Origin: Isoperla grammatica
Lineage: Eukaryota > Arthropoda > Insecta > Plecoptera > Perlodidae
NCBI GenBank assembly: GCA_945910005.1
Contig: OX246741.1
Location: 51,842,424 to 51,906,423 of the forward strand
Reading direction: 5' to 3'
Length of the DNA: 64,000 nucleotides
Every line of letters begins with the position of its first letter. The stretch's first letter is position 1. The notes under the pieces are model-generated. The model saw nothing but the letters and a program-made list of their open reading frames with translations, had not been told where the DNA came from and did not search any database. The position numbers and the translations under genes were made by a program. Positions 45,003-57,446 of this stretch are shown here, piece after piece.

Positions 45003-45394
45003 GATGCACGATGGACTGTCCTGTATGGAGTGACGTTGGGCCCCACACTAGCAACAAGTATGATTGGATAATAGGTCTCAATCCGAGCCACAGGCCTGCA
45101 CAATAGCTGGCTGATATCACATTCGCAACCGCGGCTAACTTCGGCAATCTAACACGCGACATCTAGTACGAAACATGTTGGTGTTTTTCTTTCTAACTTC
45201 TTAGACGTTCTATCTTAAAACACAAAATGTTCTATCCATGCTCGTTACATATATCGTCGGATACTTGTAAAACACAACGCTATAATTTGTATTTAAGTCT
45301 GTATGTTCAGCTACCAATTGTTGAACACCCAATAACGGTCTGTTCAAATATCTTTTAATGGGTTTAAATTGTCCCAAAAGAAAATCTAAATATG

Positions 45395-45612
45395 TCATCC
45401 TGAATGTAGTAATGTTCTTTCTTATGAATGGGTTTTATTCCAATAAATATTTACGTTTTAATAATGTTCTTCATTAGGTGTGAAAGGGGTCCAGTAACAT
45501 CACTTTACAAAAAGTAATTAAGAACATCTTTAAAACGGAAATATTGATTGGAACAAAGAAACGTTCATAAGAAGAGCATTACTACATTCAGGATGACATA
45601 TTTTGATTTACT
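45395..45612. repeat. Inverted repeat element
   Basis: Arms ATGTCATCCTGAATGTAGTA and TACTACATTCAGGATGACAT about 180 bp apart, with matching inner blocks (TTCTTATGAA). Confidence 0.85.
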
Positions 45613-47392
45613 TTGGGACAATTTAAACACATTTTAAAGAAATTTTAACAGACCGAAATCGGGAGTTCCGCCGACGAGGTGAATATACATTCTTAACGTG
45701 ATACCCTATTAGTTGACACGTTTAAAGCTGAATAACGATTATAAGCAAAGTAAATGTTCCTCTAGAAGAACAAGTCTTTTTAACTAGGACTTTATTCTTA
45801 CACTCAATGTTAGTTACGTTGTCTTTTACTTTACTTATCATGATGATGTCCTTACGCAACTTCACTGGTAAGAAGCTTAAAGCTGTCGAGAAAATGTCTC
45901 ATGAGCTTATTTATGGCACTCAATTAATTATGAGATACACATATTGTTACTTAGGAGGTCAGGTTTTGGAATTTATTGGAGGTGATGAAAAGTTGTGTAA
46001 TGGTAACGAAATAGCTTAGTGAGCCGCTTTTTGTAGACACCATTTTGGATGATTTTACTCGAAATGTAACCAGTAATCAGAAAAATATCTGGTCCAAATT
46101 AGTGTACTCCTTTTATAGCCAAGCTATTTATTTTAAGGTTCATCAACAAAAGTTTTAACATCATTTCATTTTTTTGAGTTATTGAAACATAGAATGTAGA
46201 AAGAAATTACAAGCTAGGTGTTAATTTAAGGGCAGAATGGGCTATATGCGCTTGACTTAAAATGGACGAAATTTTGATAGGGATTAAGCTTGTAAAGTGG
46301 AATCATTTTAGAAGGATCAAATTGAATGTCCCATCGCTAATCTCCAATCAAAACGCACAGCACTAGTACATTAGTGTTGCGTGATGATTTAAACTCACTG
46401 GCGTAACCGAATGCCCTCTCGGCTCCATATTGTGTATCGCGGCCCTTTAGTCCAAATCTGAATCCCCCCCCCCCGCCCCCCCCCTCCAAGTCAAGTCCCA
46501 AAGACCACATCAAACAAAGTAAATCATTCTAATGTTCAGAAAAAAAATAATAATCTAAAATCGTAAACAGAAATGTAGGACCTATCCTACATAATATCTA
46601 TTGTTGTAACCACTTTGAACTGCACTGACCCGACGCAGTGGTCAGCTGTTTTATATGTCAGAACCTCAACATTGAGTTGGATCTAGAGTCGGCAAGGTGC
46701 ATCCCGATGCTAACACCTACATTTGTATTGTTTGTATACACAGTTGCATTTATATACTACTACACAGACAATGACAAACCTTCTATTACTACAAAAAATA
46801 ACAAAAATGTTTACTAGGGAATGTAATACAATACAATAACCAGATATGACAAAAATGTATCAATTAAGAAATGTATAGAACTAAATTTCGGAGTAAAAAT
46901 AATAAAGGGTAGACAGTAGAAAGAGTTGAAATATAGAAGAAGGGGTAAAATATTTTAGTGTATTTATTTAGTTTCTCTCTATTGTCACGTCTAGCCATGG
47001 ACTTACAAATATTTGGATGTGCAACATGGTTGGAATACGCGTCTGCGATTCTCATTTCTGGTTTTTGACATTCTCGGACATTTTAGCCCCTATCGCTAAG
47101 CAATTACACATCAACAGTCACAACAACCTTCTCCCGTGGCTATTTAATTGGTACCTTGATTTGTTAGCTGATTCAGGTCCAGTAACGAAGGTACTATTAT
47201 AAGTCCATGGTCTAGCTGTCCGTACTTGTCGGTGTTGATAGTTCAAAGGCGATGAGCGGCCAAGCTTCATTGTCCCTACTCGCTGGGTTATTTGCATCCA
47301 GGCGTTGCCCACAGGAGCAGGAAATTGGTTCACTAGGTCTATTTCGTTTATGCTCTCCTTTAGAATCAAAACTCTTTATAGGCAGATTGTTC
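45613..47392. other. Intergenic
   Basis: AT-rich. C-run at 46466-46485. An inverted copy of the 16720-16870 repeat lies at 47035-47160. No gene seen. Confidence 0.5.
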
Positions 47393-47606
47393 GTCAGTTA
47401 GTTAGTTAGTTAGTTAGTTTTAAGTAAGTTAAATAGTTAGCTAGTTAGTTAGTTAGTTAGTTAGTTCGTTATTTAGTTAGTTAGTTCGTTAGTTAGTTAG
47501 TTAACTAGTAAGTTAAATAGTAAGTTAGATAGTAGGTTAGTTAGTTAGTTAGTTAGTTAGTTCGTTAGCTAGTTAGTAAGTAAGTTAAATAGTTAGTTAG
47601 TTAGTA

Positions 47607-47649
<43 letters not shown>

Positions 47650-47886
47650 AAGTTAAATAGTAAGTTAGATAGTAGGTTAGTTAGATAGTAGGATAGTTAG
47701 TTAGTTAGTTAGTTAGTTCGTTAGTTAGTTAGTAAGTTAGTTCGTTAGCTAGTTAGTAAGTAAGTTAAATAGTTAGTTAGTTAGTAAGTTAGTTAGTTAG
47801 TTAGTTAGTTAGTTCGTTAGCTAGTTAGTAAGTAAGTTAAATAGTTAGTTAGTTAGTAAGTTAGTTAGTTAGTTAGTTAGTTAGTT
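47393..47886. repeat. TTAG tetranucleotide array, about 490 bp
   Basis: GTTAGTTAG tract with interruptions TTCG, AAGTTAAATAG and GATAGTAGG that themselves recur as blocks of about 60-150 bp. Not the insect telomere repeat, which is TTAGG. Confidence 0.97.
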
Positions 47887-48754
47887 GCTGGATCAATTGC
47901 TTAATAATTAGTAATTACCTTTAATTATAACCGTCGTGGTAATTAAGAGATATACAATTTTTCTCGCTTTGTTATGTTTTCATAACATCTTAGTTTTATA
48001 AATTAATACAACGTTCAAAACTTATTTTTGAGAATTAAATGAATTATGGATATAGTAACTTTCTCTTGCAATCAGTTTAATTCAAATTCAGGTTATAGTT
48101 ATTTTCCAAACACTTCATTTTATAATTGCTTTGTATATATTATTTCTAGTTTGTAATCTTTGTTATAACTTAGATAGACTTGAGATTTTCTCAGCTTGAC
48201 ACTCCCCTGCTTCTCTCCTTCATCGCTGTGACCACCCTTTTATCCCCCTCACAACCCGGCAATCATATTAGTTAGATGTGTTAGTTATTCATTTCATATG
48301 CTATTATTTGTGATTGGTCATATTTTGTTATGCTGGGCGGTGGTCACATAACTAGGGGGTGGATCATTTAAATTATATCAAACTCTAAATATCTGCACGC
48401 TATGAAATAACAGTTTGCACAACTAAATGAAGACTGAATCGTATGTTGCATTAATTTTAATTACATCTAAACTAAACACCTTAGTGAGTATGAGAGGTAC
48501 ATTGATAATTTAGTTGTTATTCGTACAGTTGTGAGACGAGACACTAGACAGACGTATTGGATTGTGACATTTTAACTAACAAACACCATCAGTAGTTTAG
48601 TCTATCACCGATTCAATGTGTGATGTTTTATTTATACTAGATGTACCTTAACCTCCAGCTAGTAAATATTATCAAACTGACACACGTTAGTAACGTGCGT
48701 AGCGATGACACTGGCCAGGCAACGTAACAACTTAACAGCGAAACCAAATGATTA
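47887..48754. other. Intergenic, nothing recognised
   Basis: AT-rich, no supported feature. Confidence 0.5.
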
Positions 48755-49165
48755 AACAGCCGCAGTCGCTTAGCCGGTTCCCATACGAACACCGAAATTA
48801 AGCAACCTCCTCGGGCTAGGTCAGGAGGTGGATGGGTGACCACTCACCTCTGAAACACTAGTTTCCGTTTGTTAGATCATATTGGATGGTTCGAAAGCTT
48901 GTGTAACAGCTTCGTTCTTCTCGTCAACTGCTCGGCAGTCCAGTTAGTGGAGGAACTTATATGACTGGTCAAAGTTACTTCGTCCTTTTGGATGGACGTA
49001 AAGCCGATGGTCCCCTTGGTACTTTTTGACAGGAGTAGGCTACGTGCCGGTACCAGGCTTCCCCTCCTCCCTTCCTCATTATCATTCATCAATCATCACT
49101 CATCAGGCTTAAGAGGGCGTTGTGCCCTACACTGGCCTTAATTACAATAAAATAAATAAATAAAT
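48755..49165 (+). mobile_element. 5S rRNA-derived SINE, near full length
   Basis: The head (48765-48860) is 5S-like: GTTCCCATACGAACACCGAA, ATTAAGCAACCTCCTCGGGC, TAGGTCAGGAGGTGGATGGG, TGACC, matching the 5S internal promoter region in order. The body has GGCTACGTGCCGGTACCAGG and CTTCCCCTCCTCCC; the tail is AATAAATAAATAAATG. Not a 5S gene: the 5' third is replaced and the end does not pair. A second copy is at 12160-12385. Confidence 0.85.
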
Positions 49166-49205
49166 GATCGCATGTAAGAGACTGAACTGTATTCCCATCT
49201 GTAAA

Positions 49206-49346
49206 CTACCACAGCAACCTTGGGGATGCTGACGCCATAGATGAGTGAGGCTGGGCCAATCAAATGTCTGCATTTGATAAAGCCGCCCGCTGATTGGCTC
49301 CGACTCACTCAGACATGACGTCAGCATTCACAAGGCTGCTGTGGAA
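49206..49346. mobile_element. MITE with CCACAGCAACCTT ends
   Basis: CCACAGCAACCTTGGGGATG / CACAAGGCTGCTGTGG inverted ends. Same family as 26131-26283. Confidence 0.82.
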
Positions 49347-50324
49347 CCACTTGAACTGTAATTCCGTTATAGTTCGACTATCTTTAATATGTACATCTAA
49401 TTTGATTAGAACTGAACTACAAAAATTATAGCTTTTATTATAAAACTTTAGTTATAACATTAAAATGAAGAAATTACAGAAACAAATGAAATTTTAAATG
49501 AGTACTTCAACGTATTATTTTATAAGTTGTTGTATGATTGTTGGTTTTTTTGCTAAAGAAAAAGTTTAAATACTTAATTTACCGGTGTTTTGCGATTTAA
49601 TAATGTGACAAATTGAAATTTACTACAAATGCGATTTGTTTTCAAAAATTAGTATGTACATTCAAACGATGTATCATCAACTCTACTATATATGATTTTC
49701 GAAATTGATCTAGGACCCTTAGACGGAGTAAATTACGGTCTTCTACTATGACAACAATGCACAATAATTACAAATGTACCTTGACAAACATTCGAAAACT
49801 AGGTGTTATTGTTGTGCATTGTTATCATTGACGATTTAGAATCTTAATTAACTCCAAATACCTTACAATTGTAGTAAAGTATTTGTTAACTCCATTGAGG
49901 GCCTAGATCAATTCTGAAAACCATCTATTGCAGTGTAAAGATGATTCATTTTGCACTTGCTCGCCAGTGTATGAGCGTGTGCTATGATGCTATGACTATG
50001 GCCTTGCACACCAACAAGCACCACCTCTCAAACATAGAAGCAATAAGTCGCTAGCAAACTAACGTGCAACGCGAATGAACTGTGCACACGAGCCCACTGA
50101 TAGCAGCCGTTACCACTGCAAACACGCTTCCATATTTCAACTAACGTAACATTGTATGTCTCATCTTTATTGTCTCCGTTAAACAAAGTATTTATAATAA
50201 GTTTTCGTGGGAAACCTGTCCACGGACAATTATGCCCCTCTTCAGATACTTAACCCAATAAATAATAAATACTTATATACCTTAATACCCTATATACTAT
50301 AATACCTAAATCAATCACTCAATG
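49347..50324. other. Intergenic with one MITE
   Basis: 49692-49930 is a copy of the ATTGATCTAG element (AATTGATCTAGGACCCTTAG ... GGGCCTAGATCAATTCTG). Otherwise AT-rich. Confidence 0.55.
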
Positions 50325-50560
50325 AAGCACTCAATAAATTTGAAGTTGTTCTGAATCGGCCTTGTTGATTCTGACATTCATCCACGGGTGTTCGCACTGT
50401 CCGGTCACTGATTCATATGTTTCATATTTGAAATATCGATCTTTGATTGGTTATCGCTCACTCGTCGATAGTGTTCGGAGCCTACAGGGTTGGTTTAGTC
50501 ACTTTAAATTAAAGTCCCCCACTGAAAATCAGTTTCATTACTGAGTGGGTAGACTTGAAG
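50325..50560 (+). mobile_element. SINE family 2, 5'-truncated
   Basis: AATCGGCCTTGTTGATTCTG to CCCACTGAAAATCAG. Its tail is interrupted by the next element. Confidence 0.82.
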
Positions 50561-50850
50561 GTCCAGTCTTACAATGTCCCAATAACTACTTATTCGTCAA
50601 ATAGCTTACTGTCTCCATGGCAACGACCAATCAAAACTCTTGAAATCCTCAAAATAGCTTAATTGCTACAAATAATTTTCGGTCTTACAATCTCCTAATA
50701 AGAAAGTTATTTGTAGCAATTAAGCTATTTAGAGGATTTCAATGGTTTTGATTGGTCGTTGCCATGGAGACAACAAGCTATTCGACGAAAAAGTAGTTAT
50801 TGGGACATTGTAAGACTGGACCTTATTAGGAGATTGTAAGACCGGCCCTA
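50561..50850. mobile_element. Palindromic MITE GGTCCAGTCTTACAATGTCC
   Basis: Two inverted arms of about 130 bp (TCTTACAATGTCCCAATAAC ... CTCCATGGCAACGACCAATC and complements). The SINE tail resumes after it. A single-arm relative is at 57680-57832. Confidence 0.85.
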
Positions 50851-51054
50851 AATGTGAATTTATTTATTTTAATTATTTAATCAATATTCGTCCCTGTACC
50901 ATAGTCGAGTAGGGGGTGGAAGGTTCCCACCATCACTTGGGCCTCGGGTCTATAAGCCGGCTCCATGCTTGACGCTTCACCCCTAAATAATAATAGATAA
51001 ATACCTAATTGCGGTATTTGGAATAGTTGGGAAGGAATGTCCATTGGCTTTTAA

Positions 51055-51435
51055 CCGATAGAGGTGGCTCAGTAGTAAGACGCGAGACTCTAATTCGGGA
51101 GGTCGCCGGTTCGATTCCGGCCACCGGCAGTCCTGCCTGACGGTTTTTTTGAGAGGTTTTCCTCAGTCGTGAAGGCGAATGCTGGGATTAGGTCCTACTA
51201 ATAGCCCTATGACATTCCTTCCCAGCTATTCAAACACCATAATAACTAAGGTTGCCCATCGACATCGATAAATCGATTAATAATCGATGGCAATACAAAT
51301 TTCCGACATCGATTTTTTTTTTCTTAAATCCAATAGTTTTTTACACAAAATAATAGGCCTAATAATCAGATCCTAATCATCAGGTAAACCTGGTGTGCAT
51401 CCTATAACGGGTATTCCTACGAAAAATTATTAATT
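51055..51435 (+). mobile_element. SINE family 1, with a 130-bp insertion
   Basis: Head ACCGATAGAGGTGGCTCAGT, GGTTCGATTCCGGCC; body AATGCTGGGATTAGGT; tail GGTGTGCATCCTATAACGGG. Interrupted at about 51245-51375 by an insertion with ATCGAT-rich palindromic words. Confidence 0.8.
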
Positions 51436-51590
51436 ATTATTGGCTTTTAGTATGACTCAATCCCAGCATTCTACTCGCGACTGAGGAAACCCTAGGGAAA
51501 ACCTTCAGATAGGATTGCCGGTACCGGGTATCAAACACGCGGCCTCCCGAATAGTCTCGTGGTCTTCTCACTGAGACATCTATCGGTAAA
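51436..51590 (-). mobile_element. SINE family 1, reverse copy
   Basis: Body AATGCTGGGATTGAGT and a decayed tRNA head read on the minus strand, tail to tail with the previous copy. Confidence 0.75.
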
Positions 51591-51898
51591 ATAAGTAACT
51601 AACTAATTAGTTATAGGTGTGGCCACTTTTGTGGAGCTCCAACGTTTTCTTTCTACCCATCTTGAAACTGTATTTAGAAATCTTTCATGCAGTCCTGAAG
51701 TGAAATAACGCTCTGATTGCCCCGTCGAGAATAAAGAATGCTGTTGACAAAGCAGCTGTTCCACTACCTACAATGAAAACATTAGGTGGCTCGTTGGTCC
51801 AGTGGTTAGCATCCCTGCTTCCAATGCAGATGGTCCTGAGTTCAAATCAGAAGTTCAAACCAGGCAGAAGTTTTTTAACTTCTAATATGGATTCAATT

Positions 51899-52826
51899 GA
51901 CGAGTGGTGATTTACCCGACCCTGACCCGACCCTGACGTCACGAAGGAACGTGGCGCCCATAGTTGGGACAAATCCGCGAACTGTTGCGCTTTCACGCGC
52001 TTAATGTACGACACTTATCTCGTTCTAGTTGTTATAATATTCACTTTTCAGGTATAACCTATGGAAAGCGTAGTTAGTTCACATCCCAGTGGTCAATATA
52101 AAGGTTACTTCAAAATTATAGACCCAGTAGTTAACTTGTTATAACAATTCGCGCATCAAAAGGATAAAATGAGCAACGCGTGATTTGTTTTTTCAACTTC
52201 AATTGGCGAAAAACTAATGATCGGATTTCGACGAGAGTTTCTTTAGCATGTGTTCCAATAATGTGAGACAATAAACAAATACACTTTCTAGATAGAAATT
52301 GCTCAGAACGAAAATTCATATTTCATAGCATGCAATAATATGCAGGGTGTAGCGGTTGGGCCTCAAAAGTAGCGGTTTTGACCGTGAAACTAAGCACCTT
52401 GCATATTAGTGCTAGCTATGAATTTTCGTTCTGGGCATTTTCTATCTAGAAAGTTTATTTGCTTATTGTCTCACATTATTGGTACGTATTCTTAAGAAAC
52501 TCTCGTCCAAATCCGATCATTAGTTTTTCGCCAGTTAAAGTTGAAAAAACAAAACCCACCTTGCTCATTTTATCCTCTTCAGTGCGTGAATTGTTATAAC
52601 AAGTTAACTACTTCGTCTATAATTTTGAAATAACCTATATATTGACCACTGGTATGTGAACTAATTACGTTTTCCCGGTTATATCTTAAAAATGAATATT
52701 ATACCAGCTAGAACGAGATAAGTGTGGATGTGTTTTGCGTGGATCCGTCCGGACAGTAGGGACTTTTCCCAACTGCTAGGTACGTGACACAGTACTCGGC
52801 GCAAGCTCCGCCCATCACCACTCGTC
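51899..52826. mobile_element. 928-bp fold-back element
   Basis: Ends GACGAGTGGTGAT / ATCACCACTCGTC; long inverted arms, best matched between about 52013-52320 and 52425-52715 (CTTATCTCGTTCTAG, GTTAACTTGTTATAACAATT, AAAAACTAATGATCGGATTT). A 4-bp duplication AATT flanks it. No protein encoded. Confidence 0.85.
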
Positions 52827-52856
52827 AATTCCATTACTTCTTGGCTTAGGAATAAG

Positions 52857-53940
52857 CAGTGGCGGTTCTAGCGTAAGGGCACAAGGGCACGTGCCCCCCT
52901 CCTGGGACTCACGGAAATATCTTTAATTATAAGTTATTATTTGGTACATCAAATACGTTGTTGTGGCAACTTTCAAATTTAAGTTTCGCTGAAGATATAT
53001 TCATTTTTTGGTGCACTTTGTTTATATTTGGGAGAATATTGGTCGTAGAAGTAATTTCATTGCTTGCGCCAGCTACGATTCTGCAGTGTCCACTGTCCAG
53101 GCTAAACAGCGTTGTGCCCTCGTATTTCAACAGTTCAGACCCCCAGGCACTGTTTGGAGCTAGACCCTTATGGACTAAATACATTGGCAGGGGGCACATC
53201 TAACGCGTAGCCACCACCGACACCGAAGATGAGAGAGAAAAGAAACCCAACCCTGCAGGCAGATGACCTTTTCTGAGTAAACACCAAGAACGATAATATA
53301 GACCTCGGCACGGACTTAATAGGGAGTCAAATGATAGAAAATGTTACTTAAAATCAAAGGCTCCTTTTTTTAGTTTACAAGTGTACCTGGTTAGAAAGAC
53401 ATGGCACTCAGCTATCATTCAATAAGCGGATACACAACAAGGAGTGGTAACTAGAAAATGGTCATTAATGATGTTTTAAAAACTAAATTACTGGCGAAGT
53501 GTGTTGTTGTCACAGTATTGTCATGTCAGTAGGTATTCGGCTATCGTGCGAGTGAGTTGTGTTACTGCCGTGTTCGCATTTGTACATTATCTGTTTGTAA
53601 TATTGTTGTGTTTTTGTAAATATGAAAACTGTGGCGCATATTCTAAGTTGTGAACATCAAATTAGTTACGATACAAAACTAGATATTAAAAAACTGGGAC
53701 GTCCAGTACCTCATCTCAGTTTGAAAAAACTTATAAGTACGATTCCCGACTTCAACAACGTCGTAATCAGAGGTTTGCTCGAGACAAAAACAGAAGAATG
53801 GATTTTATCTACCGATAGGTGAGTAACGTGTCGTTCTTACATTTCCTTTGCGTAAAATTCTACTTTTTGAGTTTTGGGTGGGGGGGGGGGGGGAAATTAC
53901 GTTGTGCCCCCTGCAGTTTGGATGTTACGAGCCGCCACTG
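52857..53940 (+). mobile_element. hAT-like element with partial transposase exon
   Basis: Ends CAGTGGCGGTTC / GAGCCGCCACTG, flanked by an exact 8-bp duplication GGAATAAG (52849-52856 and 53941-53948). Same ends as 36667-37505. Contains one exon-like frame and a run of about 15 G near 53880-53893. Confidence 0.9.
53622..53822 (+). pseudogene. hAT-associated N-terminal exon
   Basis: ATG at 53622 opens a frame reading HQISYDTKLDIKKLGRPVPH then LSLKKL, like the KxxGRPxPDLxIxQ N-terminal motif of zinc-finger hAT proteins. It runs into a good donor (GATAG before GTGAGT, about 53820). No further exon lies before the element's end at 53940, so it is an internally deleted relic. Confidence 0.5.
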
Positions 53941-54404
53941 GGAATAAGTAAACGGTGACTTTGGAGCCGTCCTAGCAACGAAGCACTCAATAAATTCAAA
54001 GTTGTTCTGAATCGGCCTTGTTGATTCTGGCATTTGTCCGCAGGTGTTCGCACTGTCCAATCACTGATTCATATGTTTCGTATTTGAAATATCGATCTTT
54101 GATTGTTTATCGCTGACTCGTCGATGGTGTTCGCGGTCTACAGGGTTGGTTTAGTCGCTTTAAATTAAAGTCCCCCACTGCAAATCAGTTTAATCAGTTA
54201 CTGAGTGGGTAGACTCTAAATGTGAATTTATTTATTTAATTAATTTAATGTTTTTCTCAAGGTTTTACTGAGCCGTCAAGGCAAATTCTCGGATTCCGTA
54301 CTATTAATAGCCCTGGGAATTCCTTCCCAACTATCCAAACATCCAAATATACCCTGTTATTTGCCACAAGAGGGACACACCAGGTAAAGCTGTGTGCATG
54401 CTAA

Positions 54405-55479
54405 AGTTGCCCCAACGAAAGTATTCTGATGCTTACGACACAGCCGAGTCCAAGATAAAAGCTTAATTTTCTACTTCGCTAATTCCTACCATCTAGTCTT
54501 AACAGGTCCGCTGGGGATAATTTAAGACCTTCCGTTGGTTACCTGTAATGGGGGGTGTGGCCAAACCGCCTGTGCACTCGACTTAGCCGAACCACACTAT
54601 ATATCTCTATGGCCGAACCATGCATTTACGAATGTGTGAAAGAACGCCAGGTATCTGTTGATTTTATTTCAAGTGAGTAAAGTAAAGTAAAGTAAAGTAA
54701 AGTTTTATTCCCATAATAATTAAAATTATTTACCCTTTCGGGTGTACAGGAAATTTGTCAGTCAGTCATGGTTAATACAGAGCCAAATAACAAATTAAAC
54801 ATTAGAAAATTTACAAAGAGGTATATCTAAAATAAACAAAAGTTACAGAATATTACAAAATATCACAAAAATACAAAATTACAAAATACAGACAAAAACA
54901 AAAAGGCAAAATACAAACAAATTATAAAATAGAAAATACAAAGTACAACACAAACTATCCAAGCATATTCAATTTTTGTTTTTCATATTGCAAATACCCT
55001 TTCTAGATACTTAGGCCTAAATGCACAGCAAAATTAAAAACAAATGTCAAGGAAATTTTCACAAAATTACAGATATTACAGAAAATACAAAACAAATGAA
55101 CTTTATTGTTCTATTAATATTTTTAAAATGAATATATGTTTTAAAATGGCATTGTGATACCCTCTCAGGAGTACTCAAAGGTATAAAATGATCTAATTTA
55201 CTTTGGGCAGAGTTGCTGATTTAGATATTCCTCTATGCTGTAGAAAGCTTTGCTAATTAGAATTCGTTTAACTTTTGTCTTGAAGAGACCAATTGAAGAG
55301 CAATCTTTTATTTCGTTTGGTAGATGGTTAAATAAGGATACTGGTATATGGTGCGAATTTAATTGGGATAGTTTCAAGTTCATTTTTGTGTTGTGGATTT
55401 GATTTTGACGTGGTTGAAAGGGTTAATAGACAATGAATTGCCTGCGATCGGTATGCGAATACTTTCGTTGCGACTAGTA
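54405..55479. mobile_element. MITE CCCAACGAAAGTATTC, split by LINE
   Basis: Left part GCCCCAACGAAAGTATTCTG to ATCTGTTGATTTTATTTCAA; right part GGTTGAAAGGG to GCGAATACTTTCGTTG. Matches the uninterrupted copy at 61378-61681. Confidence 0.78.
54672..55412 (-). mobile_element. LINE 3' fragment with (CTTTA)n tail
   Basis: Minus strand. The frame at 55383-55198 reads FNHLPNEIKDCSSIGLFKTK then YSIEEYLNQQL, the C-terminal signature of LINE reverse transcriptase proteins. An A-rich 3' UTR leads to AATAAAACTTTACTTTACT at 54672-54700. 5'-truncated. Confidence 0.75.
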
Positions 55480-55500
55480 TACAATAGGGACTCACAAATA

Positions 55501-57446
55501 ATATTATTATCTGAATAAAAAAAGTTATCCACCGACAATAGTTGCCCTACCTGTATTGTCCCGGTTGGGCCGAGGTTGAAGGTCAGCTGACCACCCTTAG
55601 CTCACAAGTTCAGCTAACGAGCGTCTGCCACTTACCACTACAATGAAATAACAATAATTGGTCCAACATTCGAGTTGCGCAGTTAAATTCGATAACGACG
55701 ACAAAAATAAAGTACACGCGTTAGTTTTAGAAATTATTTCCACAAAAGTATAAAAAATTTACAAAGATCATAAATATATTCCATGGTATCGCTTCATTGT
55801 TAGGCTAACGCTTAAATGAAAACCCGATTCACACATTAACTACGATAGATTTATTAGCAATAACTACATAACTGCAATCAGTAAAATAGCAAATAATTGC
55901 ATAAGCTTTGAAGTGCAATTAAAGAGACAACAAGGTAGCATTGAAATACTTCTATGTGGTGGTTGAGTTGAGAGTAAACTACACCTTAGCCTTGAAATTT
56001 GGCACAATCCCATCTTACGCCTAGACATAGATTGCCAATATGTGCCAAGTGCAAACATTCGGAGATAGTGATAGATTTCTTGCACGCTTGCGATTACTTT
56101 ACTGTCATTCTTCACTGGGACAAAGCATATTCGTGTATTGTTGCGTGGGTACACATTGTCTTGGCTGAGCCACGTGTGGGCGAGTTCCTCTCTGTAGCAT
56201 AACGCTTAAAGCAAATCGATTTTATTTTATTATTTTGAAATGTGTTATGATTTAACGATCAGAAGGAATATTTGCTTTTTCAAAAACATTTTTTTCTTTC
56301 TCTATTTGTTTTCTTTTTTTAATTATATTTTATGTTTGATTGATTGATTGATTGATTGAATGGAAATGTTAGACCAGTGCGATGTAGAAAAGTGTGGGAC
56401 TGAAAAATTCTTCAAATCAGTTTTTTTTTATTCAAATTATTGCCTGACAATATTAGGATTTATATTTGTAATTGTGCATGTATTGGATCTAATATAAGCA
56501 TAGCGTAAAATCTAAAATTTGCAATTCATTGATTTAATAATGCTGAGTTGAGGTCTCACTGTTGGCAATTTTAATGAAATTGGGACTCATATTGAAAGCA
56601 ATTTTATTCAGTTATAGAGCAAACAAAATAAACCAGAATAACTACAGAAATAACTTTCTTTTCCATAGCTAAAGGCATTATAAAGCTGTTATACATGGAA
56701 GGATGCAGATGCATTCCAACTTAAATAAGTTGCTTATCAGCACAATAGTTTCATATCCCCCTCAAACTAGAATGGAATTACAATATTTGCTTCCTTCACA
56801 GAATAAAAACGCATTTCGCGTCACCCACACAAAGACACAAGCAAACCTTATCAATTGAGCGTGTATTACTAGACAAAAACAGCAGCATTGCACTAAGAAA
56901 AGTTCCATCCTCGATTCAATATTGACAGTTCTGTGCAAATAGAAAACAGCACAAAGTAAGATGCTCAGAAACAGACAAGAGTCGAAGTTCAACGGAAGAA
57001 CCCGAACAGTTTTGCCCAACTATAGAAGACTACTTGTTATCAAAATTAATACAAACACATAGATAAACTTGCGTGGTATAATAAGCAGTAGTTTTCCAGA
57101 CAAGCTCCCATATTCCCAGTGGTGTTAAGACTGAAGGCATGTGTTATCCAATAGTGCACAGTTTTCGGACTAGAAAGTTACTCTGATACGAGTATTTTGT
57201 TCCTCATTCTCAACTGTGTTATAATAATTCAAACAAAGATTTCTTAAAATTCAGTATTTTGATTAGTTATATATTTTACGTGTTTTCTCATCAAGCTTAT
57301 AATAATTTGTGATTTTATAATATACAAAATAAAAATAAGGCTATTTAGTTAATAAAAGTGAAGTGAAGATATTTAATTAACAGGAGACTCATTTCGAGTT
57401 GCAAGTCTACGTTTATACGGGGGTCGTCCGAACGTGTGGTAGATAA
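55501..57446. other. Intergenic, nothing certain
   Basis: AT-rich. A TGAT tract at 56338-56358. No exon supported. Confidence 0.45.

Larger units (their letters stand above)
51783..54245 (+). mobile_element. SINE family 2 split by two transposons
   Basis: tRNA-Gly-like head at 51785-51860 (GGTGGCTCGTTGGTCCAGTG), a middle fragment at 52827-52856 (CCATTACTTCTTGGCTTAGG) and the body from 53949 (AGTAAACGGTGACTTTGGAG) to 54245. The three pieces join collinearly as in the 37866-38275 copy once the two inserts are ignored. Confidence 0.9.
54250..55500 (+). mobile_element. SINE family 1 containing a MITE and a LINE fragment
   Basis: Body and tail fragment (AATTCCTTCCCAACTATCC, CACACCAGGTAAAGCTG) broken by a MITE at 54405-55479, which is broken in turn at 54672-55412: three levels of insertion. 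Confidence 0.7.

Noticed and set aside
47393..47886. Interstitial insect telomere repeat
   Set aside because: The unit is TTAG, not TTAGG, with no TTAGG runs.
48765..48860. Functional 5S rRNA gene
   Set aside because: Only the promoter-like middle matches 5S, the ends do not pair, and it continues into a SINE body seen elsewhere.
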